Shown piece by piece: positions 12,475 to 23,215 of a stretch of 64,000 bases of DNA. How positions within the stretch are numbered: the stretch's first letter is position 1; every line of letters starts with the position of its first letter. This stretch comes from Malaya genurostris (taxonomy: Eukaryota > Arthropoda > Insecta > Diptera > Culicidae). The notes under the pieces were generated by a model. The model was not told where the DNA came from and did no database searches. It was given only the letters and a program-made list of their open reading frames with translations. A program made the position numbers and the translations under genes. The stretch lies in contig NC_080572.1 of NCBI RefSeq assembly GCF_030247185.1, positions 298,677,814-298,741,813 on the forward strand, read 5' to 3'.

Positions 12475-13670
12475 CAAGGCGGGTGGATAATGTCAGAGAC
12501 ATAACTGGATGTCGAGAATACGGAAACAATTGACGTGTTCCTTAACACTTCCGAATATCAATTAGTTGATCAATTGTATGAATTATGCAAGCATTCCCCT
12601 TTTTCACATTTTCGCAAAAAATAAAAAAAGCTTCACTTGATCTCGATTACTGTGAATTTCACACAGCGAAAAGTGCACAAATCTACTCAAACAGTTTTAG
12701 ATTTGTACTAAAACTGAGGTTATTTACCTTCGATTTGCGAAGAAGAAATCCTAATTGTTCTTTAGAAAAATTTTAGTTGTCCTCTTTTCGTTGTTTTTCA
12801 CCAATGCAAACGACTAGCATCTGAGACGTAATCACTCTTGTCGGAAACGAAACTAGCTTTGCAAATGACACACACACAAATGACTCGCAGTGGTGATAGA
12901 ATCCAAACTGATCCAATTATTGTTAAGAGGTTTCTTTTTACGTGATTTCGTTTGTAGCTTTTTCACTAATAGGCGGTCCTAACGGCTATAAAAAAGCAGC
13001 ATATAGAATTTTAATTTCGATTATTTCATTTCGGATTTGAATTTCAAGGAAAAGAAACTATCAGAATGCTGTACGGGGTTCATTCCTGCCTTTCAGAAGG
13101 ACCAAATTGTGGAACTCACTACAATATTAAGCACTGTTCGGAACACTTTTCTCGAATGATTTGTTGTACAGGAGCAGATTTTTTGTTCTCTTCCTCAGAA
13201 CGCGTTCTGATTGGCTGGTGTTGACATGGGTCAAATGAGACAGGTTTTTCAATAGTGTACTATTGAAATACTTCAATGCTTTCTCTTTACACGCTCAAGT
13301 AGAACAAATTCGATTCTATTGGTAGTTAGATTATAAAAATCCTTTCACAAATCACTGAGCTATGAGATTTGAAAATACAATAAAGGCAAACGCGTCTTTT
13401 GAATTATCCTCTTTGATACTCGTTTATGCCAAACATTTCAGAAAAGTTTAATTTAGAATTATTCTAAATTATGTCACACAACTGAAAATTTTATCATAAA
13501 ATTGTGATCATATTTCCAGTGGCATGTAGCAAAAATTATGTTGATTCGTTAGATACAACAAGAGATATTCACGATCAAAAACTTATCACTCTCTCAGAGG
13601 GTAAATTTTGAAAAGGCACCCCATAGTGAAGTAAGTCGTATTCACGACAAAAAAAAACATACATCACCCA
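12475..13670 (+). repeat. Repeat Z copy
   Basis: The left edge carries GGCGGGTGGATAATGTCAGA and the right edge carries the block AAAAATTATGTTGATTCGTT through TCGTATTCACGAC. The same two end blocks bracket the copies at 50150-53395 (split by a hAT element) and 55370-56757. No open frame is conserved between copies. The superfamily is unknown to me. The middle of this copy lacks the 13-bp array present in the other two. Confidence 0.5.
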
Positions 13671-15035
13671 TTCTTGGATATGTTATGTAAAAATGTTTTA
13701 GCTTTCAGAAAAAAATATAATATGACGTAGTGTCCATTGTTCGCAAACCATGAAAACCGTTTAAAAGTTAAACAATTGACAACACAAAACTAAAATTTTA
13801 CAATATTTGAATATGTTTCCTAAAAACTACAGGCCAAAAATTGGAAGAACCGGCTGAGTAGTTCAAAAGCAATGATTAAAAAAAGTTCTTTTTTGAAGAA
13901 AATCGAAAAAATCGATGAGTTATTTGTAATTATCTCTTATTGCTAGAACTTTTCTTAAAAATTCTTGAACATATTTCAGATGGAATGGAGCAAAACCGGT
14001 GTGTGCACAATTCCATTATAAATTTGAAACAACATTTTATGGCAGTCGTAAAAACTAACCATGTTTAACCATCACCCGGGGTGCGATAAGTGAGAAATAT
14101 TCAATTTCATGTGTTTTTTCATAAATGATGGCAAACACAAGTACAAATCCCATAAACCTGACTGATGAATTTTTCTAGTTTGCAGAAATTGTTAGTTTGT
14201 GGGCACATAGAATTGATTCGGAACTAATAGTTTCCCATTTCCTGCTGCGGAAGCACCAAAGGTAGTGAAGAAAGACTCCAAAAGTAGAGCTCACTTCGAT
14301 TTCTCAGAGATGCTTGACACGATTTTCATAAAACTTTAGCATCGAAAGTGTTTCAATACTACAAAATGAAACGCAGATTTTTTTTCTCAGAGATGGTTTG
14401 GTCGATTTTCATGAACTTTGGTTTGAGTAGAGGGTGTAATAATCCCAAATGAAATTCTTGAATTTCATTCGGATCCGACTTCCGGTTTTGGAACGAAAGG
14501 GTTAAGTGTTAAAAAATTTTAGAACGCTACGTAAAGCGACGAAGCAAAAGAGGGAGAATTTCTATTCAATTAGATTCAAAACTAGGTCCATTTGTTGCTT
14601 GTGATACGAACCAACTTATTCTGTTCTGGTCCTCGAAATTAGATTTCGGAAGTATTGGAAATTGTGTTCAAAAACTGCAAAAAGATCTACCTTACTCTTC
14701 TTCTAGATGGCCAAATCAATTTTCACAAACTTACAGAATCCCTGAATTTGTTGTGGATGATACTTCCAGTAACGGAACTGAAGGGTGTTTTGGTTCGTGA
14801 ATTTTTCTAAGTTACGTTCGTACAAACTTTTCTGTTTCTATTCAATGAACAGTTGTTTGCCGAGCTCCACAGTAATATTTATGATGGTATGAGTAATCTG
14901 AGAAAGGCATCATTGCACCACTAGATTTTTTTTATTTAAGAGATTTCAGCCGTTTTTTCACACCTTTTGTTTGAGTGAATTCTCAAATACGAAATCGCAA
15001 AACTTTCTAAAGAATTCGTTATTTTCAGTTCTTTG
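13671..15035. repeat. Old dispersed repeat with CTCAGAGATGG motif
   Basis: From about 14280 the sequence repeats degenerate phrases such as TTTCTCAGAGATG followed by CGATTTTCATAAACTT, and CGGATCCGACTTCCGGTTTTG. The same phrases occur near 19900-20130, 53580-54200 and 58490-58640. It is non-coding and too diverged to delimit. The first 600 bases hold nothing I recognise. Confidence 0.4.
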
Positions 15036-16295
15036 CACGGAACGACCGAAATTAGCTCCCTAATTCGTATGACTGTTTTTGAATTAGTTGATTTTAACAA
15101 AAAAAATTCCAAAATAACTATGAAATTAGTTAATATTGAGAATTTACTTTGCTGGAAAAAAAACTCTTATTTTTAGCGAATGTGTTTAGTTGGCGAACAT
15201 CCTGGACAAAAACCAGAAATATTTCAATCCAACACGAAATTCTCATTGACAACTAATTTTGTTATTGAAATCAAAAAAAAAATTTCCTTTTATCTATCAC
15301 CATCATTACTAAAGGACAGCACAAAGAAAACAAAAATGAAATTGGTTTTTATTAACAAGTTTATTAGCCAAAAACTCATGAGAAGTGTCAAAGCAAAACA
15401 ATCCATTAAAAAGGTAAAAAGCTAAAAAGGACAGTCTTGCTGAAACTGCTTGCAAATTGTTTTGATGTTTTTCGCATGTGTTACAATATATCCATATTTA
15501 AATTTCTAAACCTATATGTAAAAATGCCGTAAACTCTTAGTGGAAAGTGTATTTATTCAGAATTTGTGCGCATTTGAAGCGATTGTGCGAAATAATGTTT
15601 TTACGCGGAACAGTAAAGTGAGTCTCGAATGTTGCACTCTAATTGTATATGTCAAATGATGTTTTTTGAATCTTCCAACCTTCCGGGCTACGCCGTCCGG
15701 TGTATTACTTGTTTTCGGTTTTTGTTTTCCGAGTGCTCAAAGTTTTCAGTGAGAGAGTCGATTTCGCGAAGTCGAATGAAGAAAGCAGCGATTCAGAAGA
15801 CAAATTTTCAAAAAGTAGTTTATGTTTTGCTTATGTCTTTTTCTCCAATACAACATCGTATTTATACCTGCCAATATAGAAAAGACTACCGCGACTGAAA
15901 TATTTTTCGGTAGCAGTGTGTCATCTAGTGGCTAGTAGTCATTACGGTGTTAACGTTTTTTTCGGTGACAGAGCGCCATATAGCTGCAAATTGCAGAAGC
16001 CAATTCAACCATTTATGTTGGTTGAAAACAACGTTTTATTTCTCTAATTCAACTAAAAAATTAGTTGAATGGAAATGAAGTGTGCTTTAGCTAAGAAATG
16101 ACAGCACGTTTAATTGGTGAATTCAACTAAAAAAATAGCCGTTTCAACAAATATTTTAATATTATTAGGGGAATCAGAAATAGAAAACCTAAATTAGCAA
16201 AAGTAAGATTTTTTTAGTTGTCTAAAAAAATAAATAACTAAAATTAGAAAATCAACTAATTTTTTCGCCAAAATGCTGAATTCGGTCTATCCGTG
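15036..16295. mobile_element. Non-autonomous DNA transposon with CACGGA ends
   Basis: The ends match as inverted repeats at 13 of 15 positions: CACGGAACGACCGAA at the left, and the reverse complement of the right end reads CACGGATAGACCGAA. Just inside each end the motif AATTAGTTGATTTT appears in both orientations. The interior has several more AACTAA/TTAGTT words and a perfect hairpin, ATTCAACTAA-AAAA-TTAGTTGAAT, near 16046-16069. No transposase is encoded and I could not find a target duplication, so the superfamily is not assigned. Confidence 0.5.
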
Positions 16296-16705
16296 TGACT
16301 ATTTTTATTTACTGTGAATAAAAAAATTTGCTTATTTCCACCCCTGATTTAAAGGTTATGCAATCATCGCACTTTTTTCGAATTTGAATTTTTTTAAAAT
16401 ATAATTCAATTTGCCTGCAACATATTTCAATATTCTCTAAGAATCAACAAAATCTTTAACATCCTTGAAAATAGCTTGAAGTCTGTCTTTTGGTAAAATT
16501 CGACATCGACACCGAAAAAAATTGGCATCGCAGGAAAGAATGACGATACCAAATGTAAGTGTATCATCGGTAGCATTCTTGGAAAAGAGGTTTAAACTTT
16601 CTTCTTCAACTAAAAAGCAACGAAATTGTCGAAAAAATGCCTCGTTTGACAAGCAATCTGTAGCACCGGGGAAAATGCGACCATTCCTGAAAAGCCATGT
16701 CTCAC
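16296..16705. other. Gene-free spacer
   Basis: No gene. A 159-codon frame (16522-17001, plus) crosses this region and the adjacent SINE. It has no recognisable domain and its second half is SINE sequence, so I do not treat it as coding. Confidence 0.55.
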
Positions 16706-16719
16706 GACAAAACATACAT

Positions 16720-16908
16720 AAAGCAAAGCCTTGGTATTACATTCCTATAGTGGAATTTGACCTTCTGTTTCAACAGACTTCGCAGCCGATTCAGAGTGTA
16801 CAGAATCATTGCATGGCTGGTGCTACGCTTCTACTGACACTACGAATCCTTCCAGGTCGGGGCTCGAACATACGACAACTGGCCTTATGCATTGAACCGC
16901 CAACCCGG
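16720..16908 (-). mobile_element. SINE with tRNA-like head, full length
   Basis: A 189-bp minus-strand insertion bounded by a perfect 14-bp target duplication, GACAAAACATACAT (16706-16719 and 16909-16922). Its head, at the 16908 end, contains a polymerase III box B (GTTCGAGCCCCG; core at 16861-16869). A box-A-like stretch lies upstream at about 16880-16905. The body reads TGAATCGGCTGCGAAGTCTG and the tail region contains GGAATGTAATACC. A second, head-truncated copy lies at 20254-20393. Confidence 0.85.
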
Positions 16909-16922
16909 GACAAAACATACAT

Positions 16923-18600
16923 CCAACGTTTAAAATTCAAATATAATATACCGGGTAATCTACGGAAACTTTTAAATGCACAATTTCGAGATGCATATTG
17001 AATCAATTGATACAACAACTGAACGCATCGAATGTAAAATTAATTAATCCGTTTATCGTTAGTATTATATCTTTATGCATCGTTGCTATCGTCCAATTCA
17101 CGCATCAGAAATGAATTAATATCCGATATTACGCCACCTGTACTTTCCAAAATCCGCATATAAATTCTGTTTCGAAAAACCATTTAAGCCCATTAGTAAA
17201 CTATCCGGAACATCCCGTGGCGATGAAAATGAAATTATTTTCCCCCATGAACAACAAAGAAAAAACCACACATAAAAGTGCAATGTTGCGGTTAGTCCTC
17301 GCGACTCTCGGAAACAGTCGTGGAAAGCTGATTTTTCCCTTTCTGATAAGCTCATGCGTATGCACATGTATAAACAATACTCGGACCGCAACCCCCGCAT
17401 TTCTCCGGGTAACCAACCGACCGACCGACCGACGAAAGCAACGGTGAAGGTGAAGGCGCAAACGGCTTCCATCAATCATCAAGTCTTGTATTTGTTTCGC
17501 TTCTTCACGTTCGAGCTGATTCGTGTCGAATCGATGGGCAGCGCAAATTCATTGTTATTATTGTAACACAAATCCGCATAGCTGAAGCTAAAGGAAAAGT
17601 ATGGTATGAAAGAAGAAGAAAAAATCCACTGATTTTTACAGATTAGTTACGACAAACAGCAAAGTGCGAGCAGAGCTTTGTTCCTTCATCAATTGGCACT
17701 CGGCAGTCTCCATCCGTTTTTCGCGAACCCAAACTCGCACTCGCACCCCATTTCAGCATCGCACACTGAAAAACCGAAACATTTCACCTCCAATTGACAC
17801 ATTTTCACTGATGGTTCGACATCCGATTTCGGGCATGGGCATGAGAGGAAGGCTCCACACTATTTTTTTGGCACAGTTTTGATTATTCCATTTCGTTTCC
17901 AGCACTACAAAGCTTTCTTGTCGAGTTTCGCTGCGTCCCAAAATCCCACGATTATCTTCGAAAAACAATAAAACATTTATTTGCCCACGGGTAGCTTTCT
18001 TTTGCGACGGCAGCATATTAGTTCCCAAATTCTCCTTCGATACATGGACACTTTCTCAGCTCTCGATAACGGTCATTTAAAGATCGATCGTCAGTTTCCG
18101 AACAATACCTTGCACCTTGTTTCACACGCGTTCAAGTCTTCCTCACGGTTCCACAATTTCAAAAGGGGGCGGAGGAATCAGTTCACATCACGGCTACGAA
18201 AGAAAAACGCCCGTTGAGAGGTACAGAGAGAAAAAAAACACTTGCGGTTCCGTTCGAGTCTCGATGATGACTGAGCTACCGTGCGATTGCCTTCGGAAGT
18301 TGTAGGCACCCGGGCGGCGATGGTGCGATCTTCGGAAGTTGCTGGAGCAGCGCAACCTCAACCTTGCCCTGGGGGTCTGACGCTGCTGAAGAGTGGCCTC
18401 GAGAGTGCCGGTGGTGTGCTTTGATGAGAGTGAGTAACTGCGCTCTGCTTGCTGTTGGTGTGAGAACTATGGAGAGGAAATGAAAAGGCCATAGCCTACT
18501 CTGCTGCTGGATTACTGAACGATGATGATTTCACGAGAATCTGTCAACGGTGCGCATGTGAGGGAAAGAGTGCAGGTCACTGATCTGAACGAAACGTCCA
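16923..18600. other. GC-richer island with (ACCG)n microsatellite
   Basis: From about 17100 to 18550 the sequence is GC-richer and free of recognised repeats, with a short (ACCG)n run at about 17414-17433. Overlapping frames on both strands reach 119 codons (17475-17116, minus) but show no domains. A 35-codon frame begins at 18320. I see no convincing donor-acceptor pair. Like the island at 7.0-8.6 kb, it could be an untranslated exon or an enhancer. No function can be assigned. Confidence 0.35.
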
Positions 18601-20241
18601 TGACCTAGAGAATGGAGGATGTTTAGGGAAAGCAATCAATTCGGAATAAGAGGACCAGTCAAAACTAGTTGAATATTGGTCAATTACTTCAATGGTGGGT
18701 GAGAGATACCGGATTTCAATTTTATTCAAGTACAGTAAAATAAGTAGGGCTTTTAAATAAATTCTTCTTGTAGAAGAGGGAAAAATGCACGTTTTATTTG
18801 AAATTTTTTTTCAAAAATGTATCCGGGTTATTATTTTTTAAGTTATTTATTATTTACTTCCAATCTTTGGCATGTGCCATAAAGATGATTTTAATCTAAT
18901 CAAAAATGTCTTATTACTAATTTTTAGCTGCACAGATGAAAATATTTTTAGATTACATCAAATTTCATGCACATATTCGGAGTGAGAAATTGAATTTATA
19001 GTTACTTTACTGGTGTTCATTTCCCAATATACTTTGAAAACAAAACTGCAAGTTTTTTTTTATTCATTGAAAAATCAATTCATTCCCATACTCACCGGCA
19101 AATGACTATTGATGGTTGCATTCAAATAGAATTTTACATCGATATTGGTTTTCAATCAAATTATCGATTCAACTGATGCCTATTCTCGTTTAATAAAAAA
19201 TTAAAAAGATGACTATGTAGTTTCGTAAAATTTTCTACAGCATCTATCCACCGGGTTGTTTTGTTATATATACAGTACGCTGTCCAGATATTAAAAGAAA
19301 AATGATATATGATATGATATATTCCGCGCCAACTCAAACAAATGTTGGCAGCACGCTCTCAGATTAGAATGAAGCTCTCTGAATAGAATAACACTGTAGA
19401 TCTCAGGGATAGAAGTTTCAAATAAAATGTCTTTTTGTCAGCTAGAAAGCTATGGTTTTCGTTCTTCGATTCGTTGTTTACTTTTTGAGTTGTGCAAAAT
19501 TTTATGTCGAAATGTGTAGTTTTTTGAAAATATCTATCTCAATTGACCTCAAAAAACAAAATAAATTCAAACTTTCCAACCAAAACACTTAAAAGACTGT
19601 GTACAACATCCTTTTCAATGTCATTTTGTACAGTGAAATGGAACCTTTTTGCCTTTTATCCTCATCCTCCTGTTATGCAATCACTGAGAACATCAAATTT
19701 TGATTTGATCGTCATATATATACCATTCGTAGCAGTTCTACAAGATTACCAAATATCAATTTGTAGGTGTGTAATTTTGCATGCTACAAAAGCATGTAGT
19801 CACTTTTCTCGTAGGTGAATTTCACCTGCATCAAACTTCTCAATTTTCTGCTTAAGCGATTCGATTCAAATGAAAGTCCCGTTTACAAACTTAGATTCAT
19901 AGGAAAACTCTCCCAAGAAAGTTTCCTGAGTTTCATTTGGATGCGACCTTTGGTTGCGGAGCTACAGGATGATATGTGTAACGAAATTAAAATAATGACA
20001 CTCATGTTTCTCGTAGATGGCTTAATCGTATTCCTATCTTATATTCAAATTGAAGGTCCTAAGATTCCATAAAGCTTCTTGTTTTTCAATCACATCCGAC
20101 TTCCGGTTCAGGAGGTACAGGATGATCAGTGTAAAAATGTAAATTTCACAAAAAAAGCATCTGATTTATCGGATTTGCAGATTCGGTAGTTAATTCGGCT
20201 TCGGCTTCGGCAAAATTGATGAATTTTATCCGATTCCGACT
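18601..20241. repeat. AT-rich spacer and old dispersed repeat
   Basis: The first kilobase is AT-rich with a short (ATGAT)n-like microsatellite at about 19303-19322. From about 19640 the text again contains the degenerate phrases of the CTCAGAGATGG repeat, including ATCCGACTTCCGGTTCAGGA near 20093-20112. No gene is seen. Confidence 0.45.
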
Positions 20242-20253
20242 AAAAAGTTACAG

Positions 20254-20393
20254 CAAAGCAAAGTCTTGGCATTACATTCCATTTGTGGAATTTGGCCTTT
20301 CTGTTTCAACAGACTTCGCAGCCGATTCTTAGTGTACAGAATCATTGCATGACTAGTACTATGGATCCTACTGACACTAAGAATCCTTCAAAA
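20254..20393 (-). mobile_element. SINE, head-truncated
   Basis: Same family as 16720-16908: it shares CTGTTTCAACAGACTTCGCA and the CATTACATTCC tail region. The tRNA-like head with its promoter boxes is missing. A 12-bp target duplication, AAAAAGTTACAG, flanks it at 20242-20253 and 20394-20405, so the truncation happened at insertion and not by later deletion. Confidence 0.8.
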
Positions 20394-20600
20394 AAAAAGT
20401 TACAGAGTAATGAGTTAAATCACTGACGTTGACAAGGGATTATATAATTTGACTCTTCTGAATGTCAGAAATTAATGCGGTACTACCCTTTGATAATTTC
20501 TTTCTCTGTAATATTCAAATCCAAAATGAAATAATCAACCCTAAAATTCTGTATGTTGTTATTTAGAACCATAATTGTACCCCAAGAATTATGCTATATA

Positions 20601-21541
20601 CAGGGTCCGGCACTCGAAGTGTAACCAATTTAAAAGGCCATAAATTCAGTTTGGAAAATTACTTTTACTTAATTCAAAGTACAAAATGTGTAAAAATAAT
20701 ACAAAATTCAGAATCAATTCACTTTTGCTCGATATGACCACTATTTGCCTTGACTTGATGACTTGAGAGAGCGAAGGAGTTGCTTCGTTTGGCCGAAAGC
20801 GGTCAATTTCCGAACATTGTATTTTCTGACGAGAAAATTTTTCCAATTGAGCAATTCGTAAACTCTCAAAACGATAGGGTTTACTTGACCGACCGTTCAT
20901 ACGAGAATTTGAGTCATCGATTGGCCACCAGGAGGCAGCACCCGCAACAGATAATGGTTTGGGCCGCTGTAACCGCAGATGGGCGCTCTCCAATCGTTTT
21001 CATCGAGCCTGGCGTCAAGGTAAATGCGACATATTATCGGGAAAGTATTCTGGAGGTTGCTTTGAAGCCGTGGGCAGACAAACATTTCGGTGGCAGACCA
21101 TGGACGTTTCCGCAGGACTCGGCACCGTCTCACAAAGCTCGAGTGAACCAAGAATGGCTGAAAAACAACGTTCCGAACTTCATCACGTCCACACAATGGC
21201 TCTCGAATTCACCAGATGCGAATCCAATGGATTATTCTCTTTGGGCCATTTTGGAGAGCAAAGTCCGAACTAAAAGATACACCAGTCTCGAGGCGCTGAA
21301 AAAAGTTATTGTCCGCGAGTGGGCCAAAATACCTGCAAGTCACATTCGGCCAAACGAAGCAACTCCTTCGCTCTATCAAGTCATCAAGTCAAGGCAAAAG
21401 GTGGTCATATCGAGCAAAAGTGAATTGATTCTGAATTTTGTATTATTTTTACACATTTTGTACTTTGAATTAAGTAAAAGTAATTTTCCAAACTGAATTT
21501 ATGGCCTTTTAAATTGGTTACACTTCGAGTGCCGGACCCTG
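20601..21541 (+). mobile_element. DD37D Tc1-like transposon with fold-back ends
   Basis: A 941-bp element between TA target sites (20599-20600 and 21542-21543), beginning CAGGGTCCGGCACTCGAAGT. The two ends are inverted copies of each other over about 197 bp (20601-20797 and 21345-21541). That is far longer than the short ends usual for this superfamily. The right arm contains the 3' coding end of the transposase, and the left arm is an inverted duplicate of it. The 5' half of the transposase gene has been replaced by the 3' end. Confidence 0.85.
20780..21496 (+). pseudogene. DD37D transposase, N-terminus lost
   Basis: The frame carries the catalytic half of a Tc1/mariner-type transposase. 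FSDEKIF holds the first aspartate, TFPQDSAPSHKARVNQEW the second, and SPDANPMDYSLWAILESK the third. Exactly 37 residues separate the second and third aspartates, the DD37D (maT-like) spacing. The N-terminal helix-turn-helix DNA-binding domains are missing. The last part of the frame (from about IRPNEATPS) lies in the right fold-back arm. Without a DNA-binding domain it should not transpose DNA by itself, although the catalytic triad is intact. Confidence 0.85.
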
Positions 21542-21543
21542 TA

Positions 21544-22136
21544 AAATGCATCACTCTCCATCACGAACGCCTTTATAAAAAGGTTTTTATAACCACCATT
21601 ATTTTATCATAAAAACTATACTGGTTATTTCGTAATATTTAATTGTATGTCAGAATATTCAATGTAACTAATCTGTGCTTTAGTTTAGGTGTATCGTTTC
21701 AAATTCTACAAATGAAAAAGAGGAAAACTTGCACAATTCACACAATCGATCAACTACTTGATATTCGAAAGTATAAAGAAAGTGTGTCAGTTTTATTCGT
21801 ATTCATGACATCCTGTTATGTCTCTGACATTACACACCAATTACAATTACAGCAATTACTAAATAATTTCAAACCCCGGCCATTTTCATTAAAAGGTTCG
21901 TCAGTCTCAAAACCAAAAAAAATCGTCCATGATTAAAAGTAATATCGCACTCTGCGCGGTTCTCTTAATACTGCTTTTCATATCAATAGATTCTTATGAT
22001 ACGATTTCAATTGATTGTCTTTCTCTGTCTATTGTGATAGAATTAACAATCAAAAGAATGTATTGTTTTAACTACCTACAACACTAGAAGTTTCAAAGTA
22101 AGATGATAAGTAACTGAAACAATGTATCCAAACATG
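21544..22136. other. Gene-free spacer
   Basis: AT-rich. A copy of the motif GTTATGTCTCTGACATTACA at about 21816-21835 is the reverse complement of the left edge of repeat Z. Nothing else is recognised. Confidence 0.45.
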
Positions 22137-22138
22137 TA

Positions 22139-22365
22139 GGGTAACAGAGGTATTTTGGCCACTTCATATATTTTGGCCCACCTAACAAACTTTATGGATT
22201 TAATCGATGTTAAGTAACCCATGTTGCATCAATTTGAAGCTAATTACATTAAATTATCAATTGAGGAAGGGGGTTTCAAAGATATTACAACATTTGGTGG
22301 ATATTTTTACAAAGTGGGCCAAAATAAAATCAATCCTAAAGTGGGCCAAAATACCTCTGTTACCC
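22139..22365. mobile_element. MITE with TA target duplication
   Basis: A 227-bp insertion with near-perfect inverted ends of about 27 bp (GGGTAACAGAGGTATTTTGG at the left), flanked by TA on both sides. It encodes nothing. The TA target suggests mobilisation by a Tc1/mariner-type transposase. Confidence 0.8.
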
Positions 22366-22851
22366 TATCTATTGTTAGTACACTCACAATAAACCGAAGT
22401 AATGACGAAAGTTTAGCTTGCTCCTATATTTGAATTGAAATAATTGAAACTAAATGACAGAGCCGTAGTAAGCATTTCTGGTGACCGATGCGAACTCAAA
22501 AATAATCGCCCCCTCCATTCTTTTTACAAACACCATGAAGACGAACACACACACATTATTTCATTTTCCTGTAAGGTTATCTCGTTTTCAATTTTAGTCT
22601 ATAGTAAGATCATATTGCAGCCAAGTGGACAGTTCTCACACGAACAAAAGAATACGGCCACCGTCGACAAGTACCCACGTCAGCTGGACCATCCCATAGT
22701 GTCATAGATATACTTTAAATCACACATTGACACGAAAGTAGTTGTGTGAAAGAATTGAATTAACAATGTTCAATTGTTTAATGCTCGCTCTAGTTATTTT
22801 ATTTTTATTGAGTTGTGTTTGTAAGTTGTTATACCGTGCTTGTCTTGATTC

Positions 22852-23215
22852 TGGAAATAGATTTTGGACCTGAATTCAGGACCGGTTTTATTGAACTGAA
22901 TTTTGAACCTGAATTCTGGAACTGGGTTTTGGACACGAATTCGGAATTTGGATTCACGGCCTCGATCCTGGAATTGAATTCTGGAATTGAATTGTCGGTC
23001 TGCATTTTAAAAGCTGAATTCTGGCAATGAATTATGTACCTGAGCCCTAATTTTGAACTTTCGACTTGCTCCTGAATTCTGGACTTGGATTTTGGGCTTG
23101 GGTTCTGGACCTGAATTCTAAACTAAACTTCGGAACAAAAATCTGGACCTGAAGTCTGAATCTTGATTCTGGAAATGAATTTTTCACCTGAATTTTAGAT
23201 TCTGACCTGACCTGA
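22852..23215. repeat. Degenerate 13-bp minisatellite (GAATTCTGGACCT)
   Basis: Successive units close to GAATTCTGGACCT follow each other with a period of about 13 bp, each differing by several bases. Arrays of the same unit occur at 30718-30895, 50196-50640 and 55730-56310. Frames through the array on either strand are by-products of the repeat. Confidence 0.7.

Noticed and set aside
16522..17001. 159-codon plus-strand frame
   Set aside because: It crosses a target duplication and a minus-strand SINE, so it cannot be an ancestral coding sequence.
20646..20993. Minus-strand 115-codon frame
   Set aside because: It is the inverted left arm of the fold-back transposon reading the transposase C-terminus, not a separate gene.
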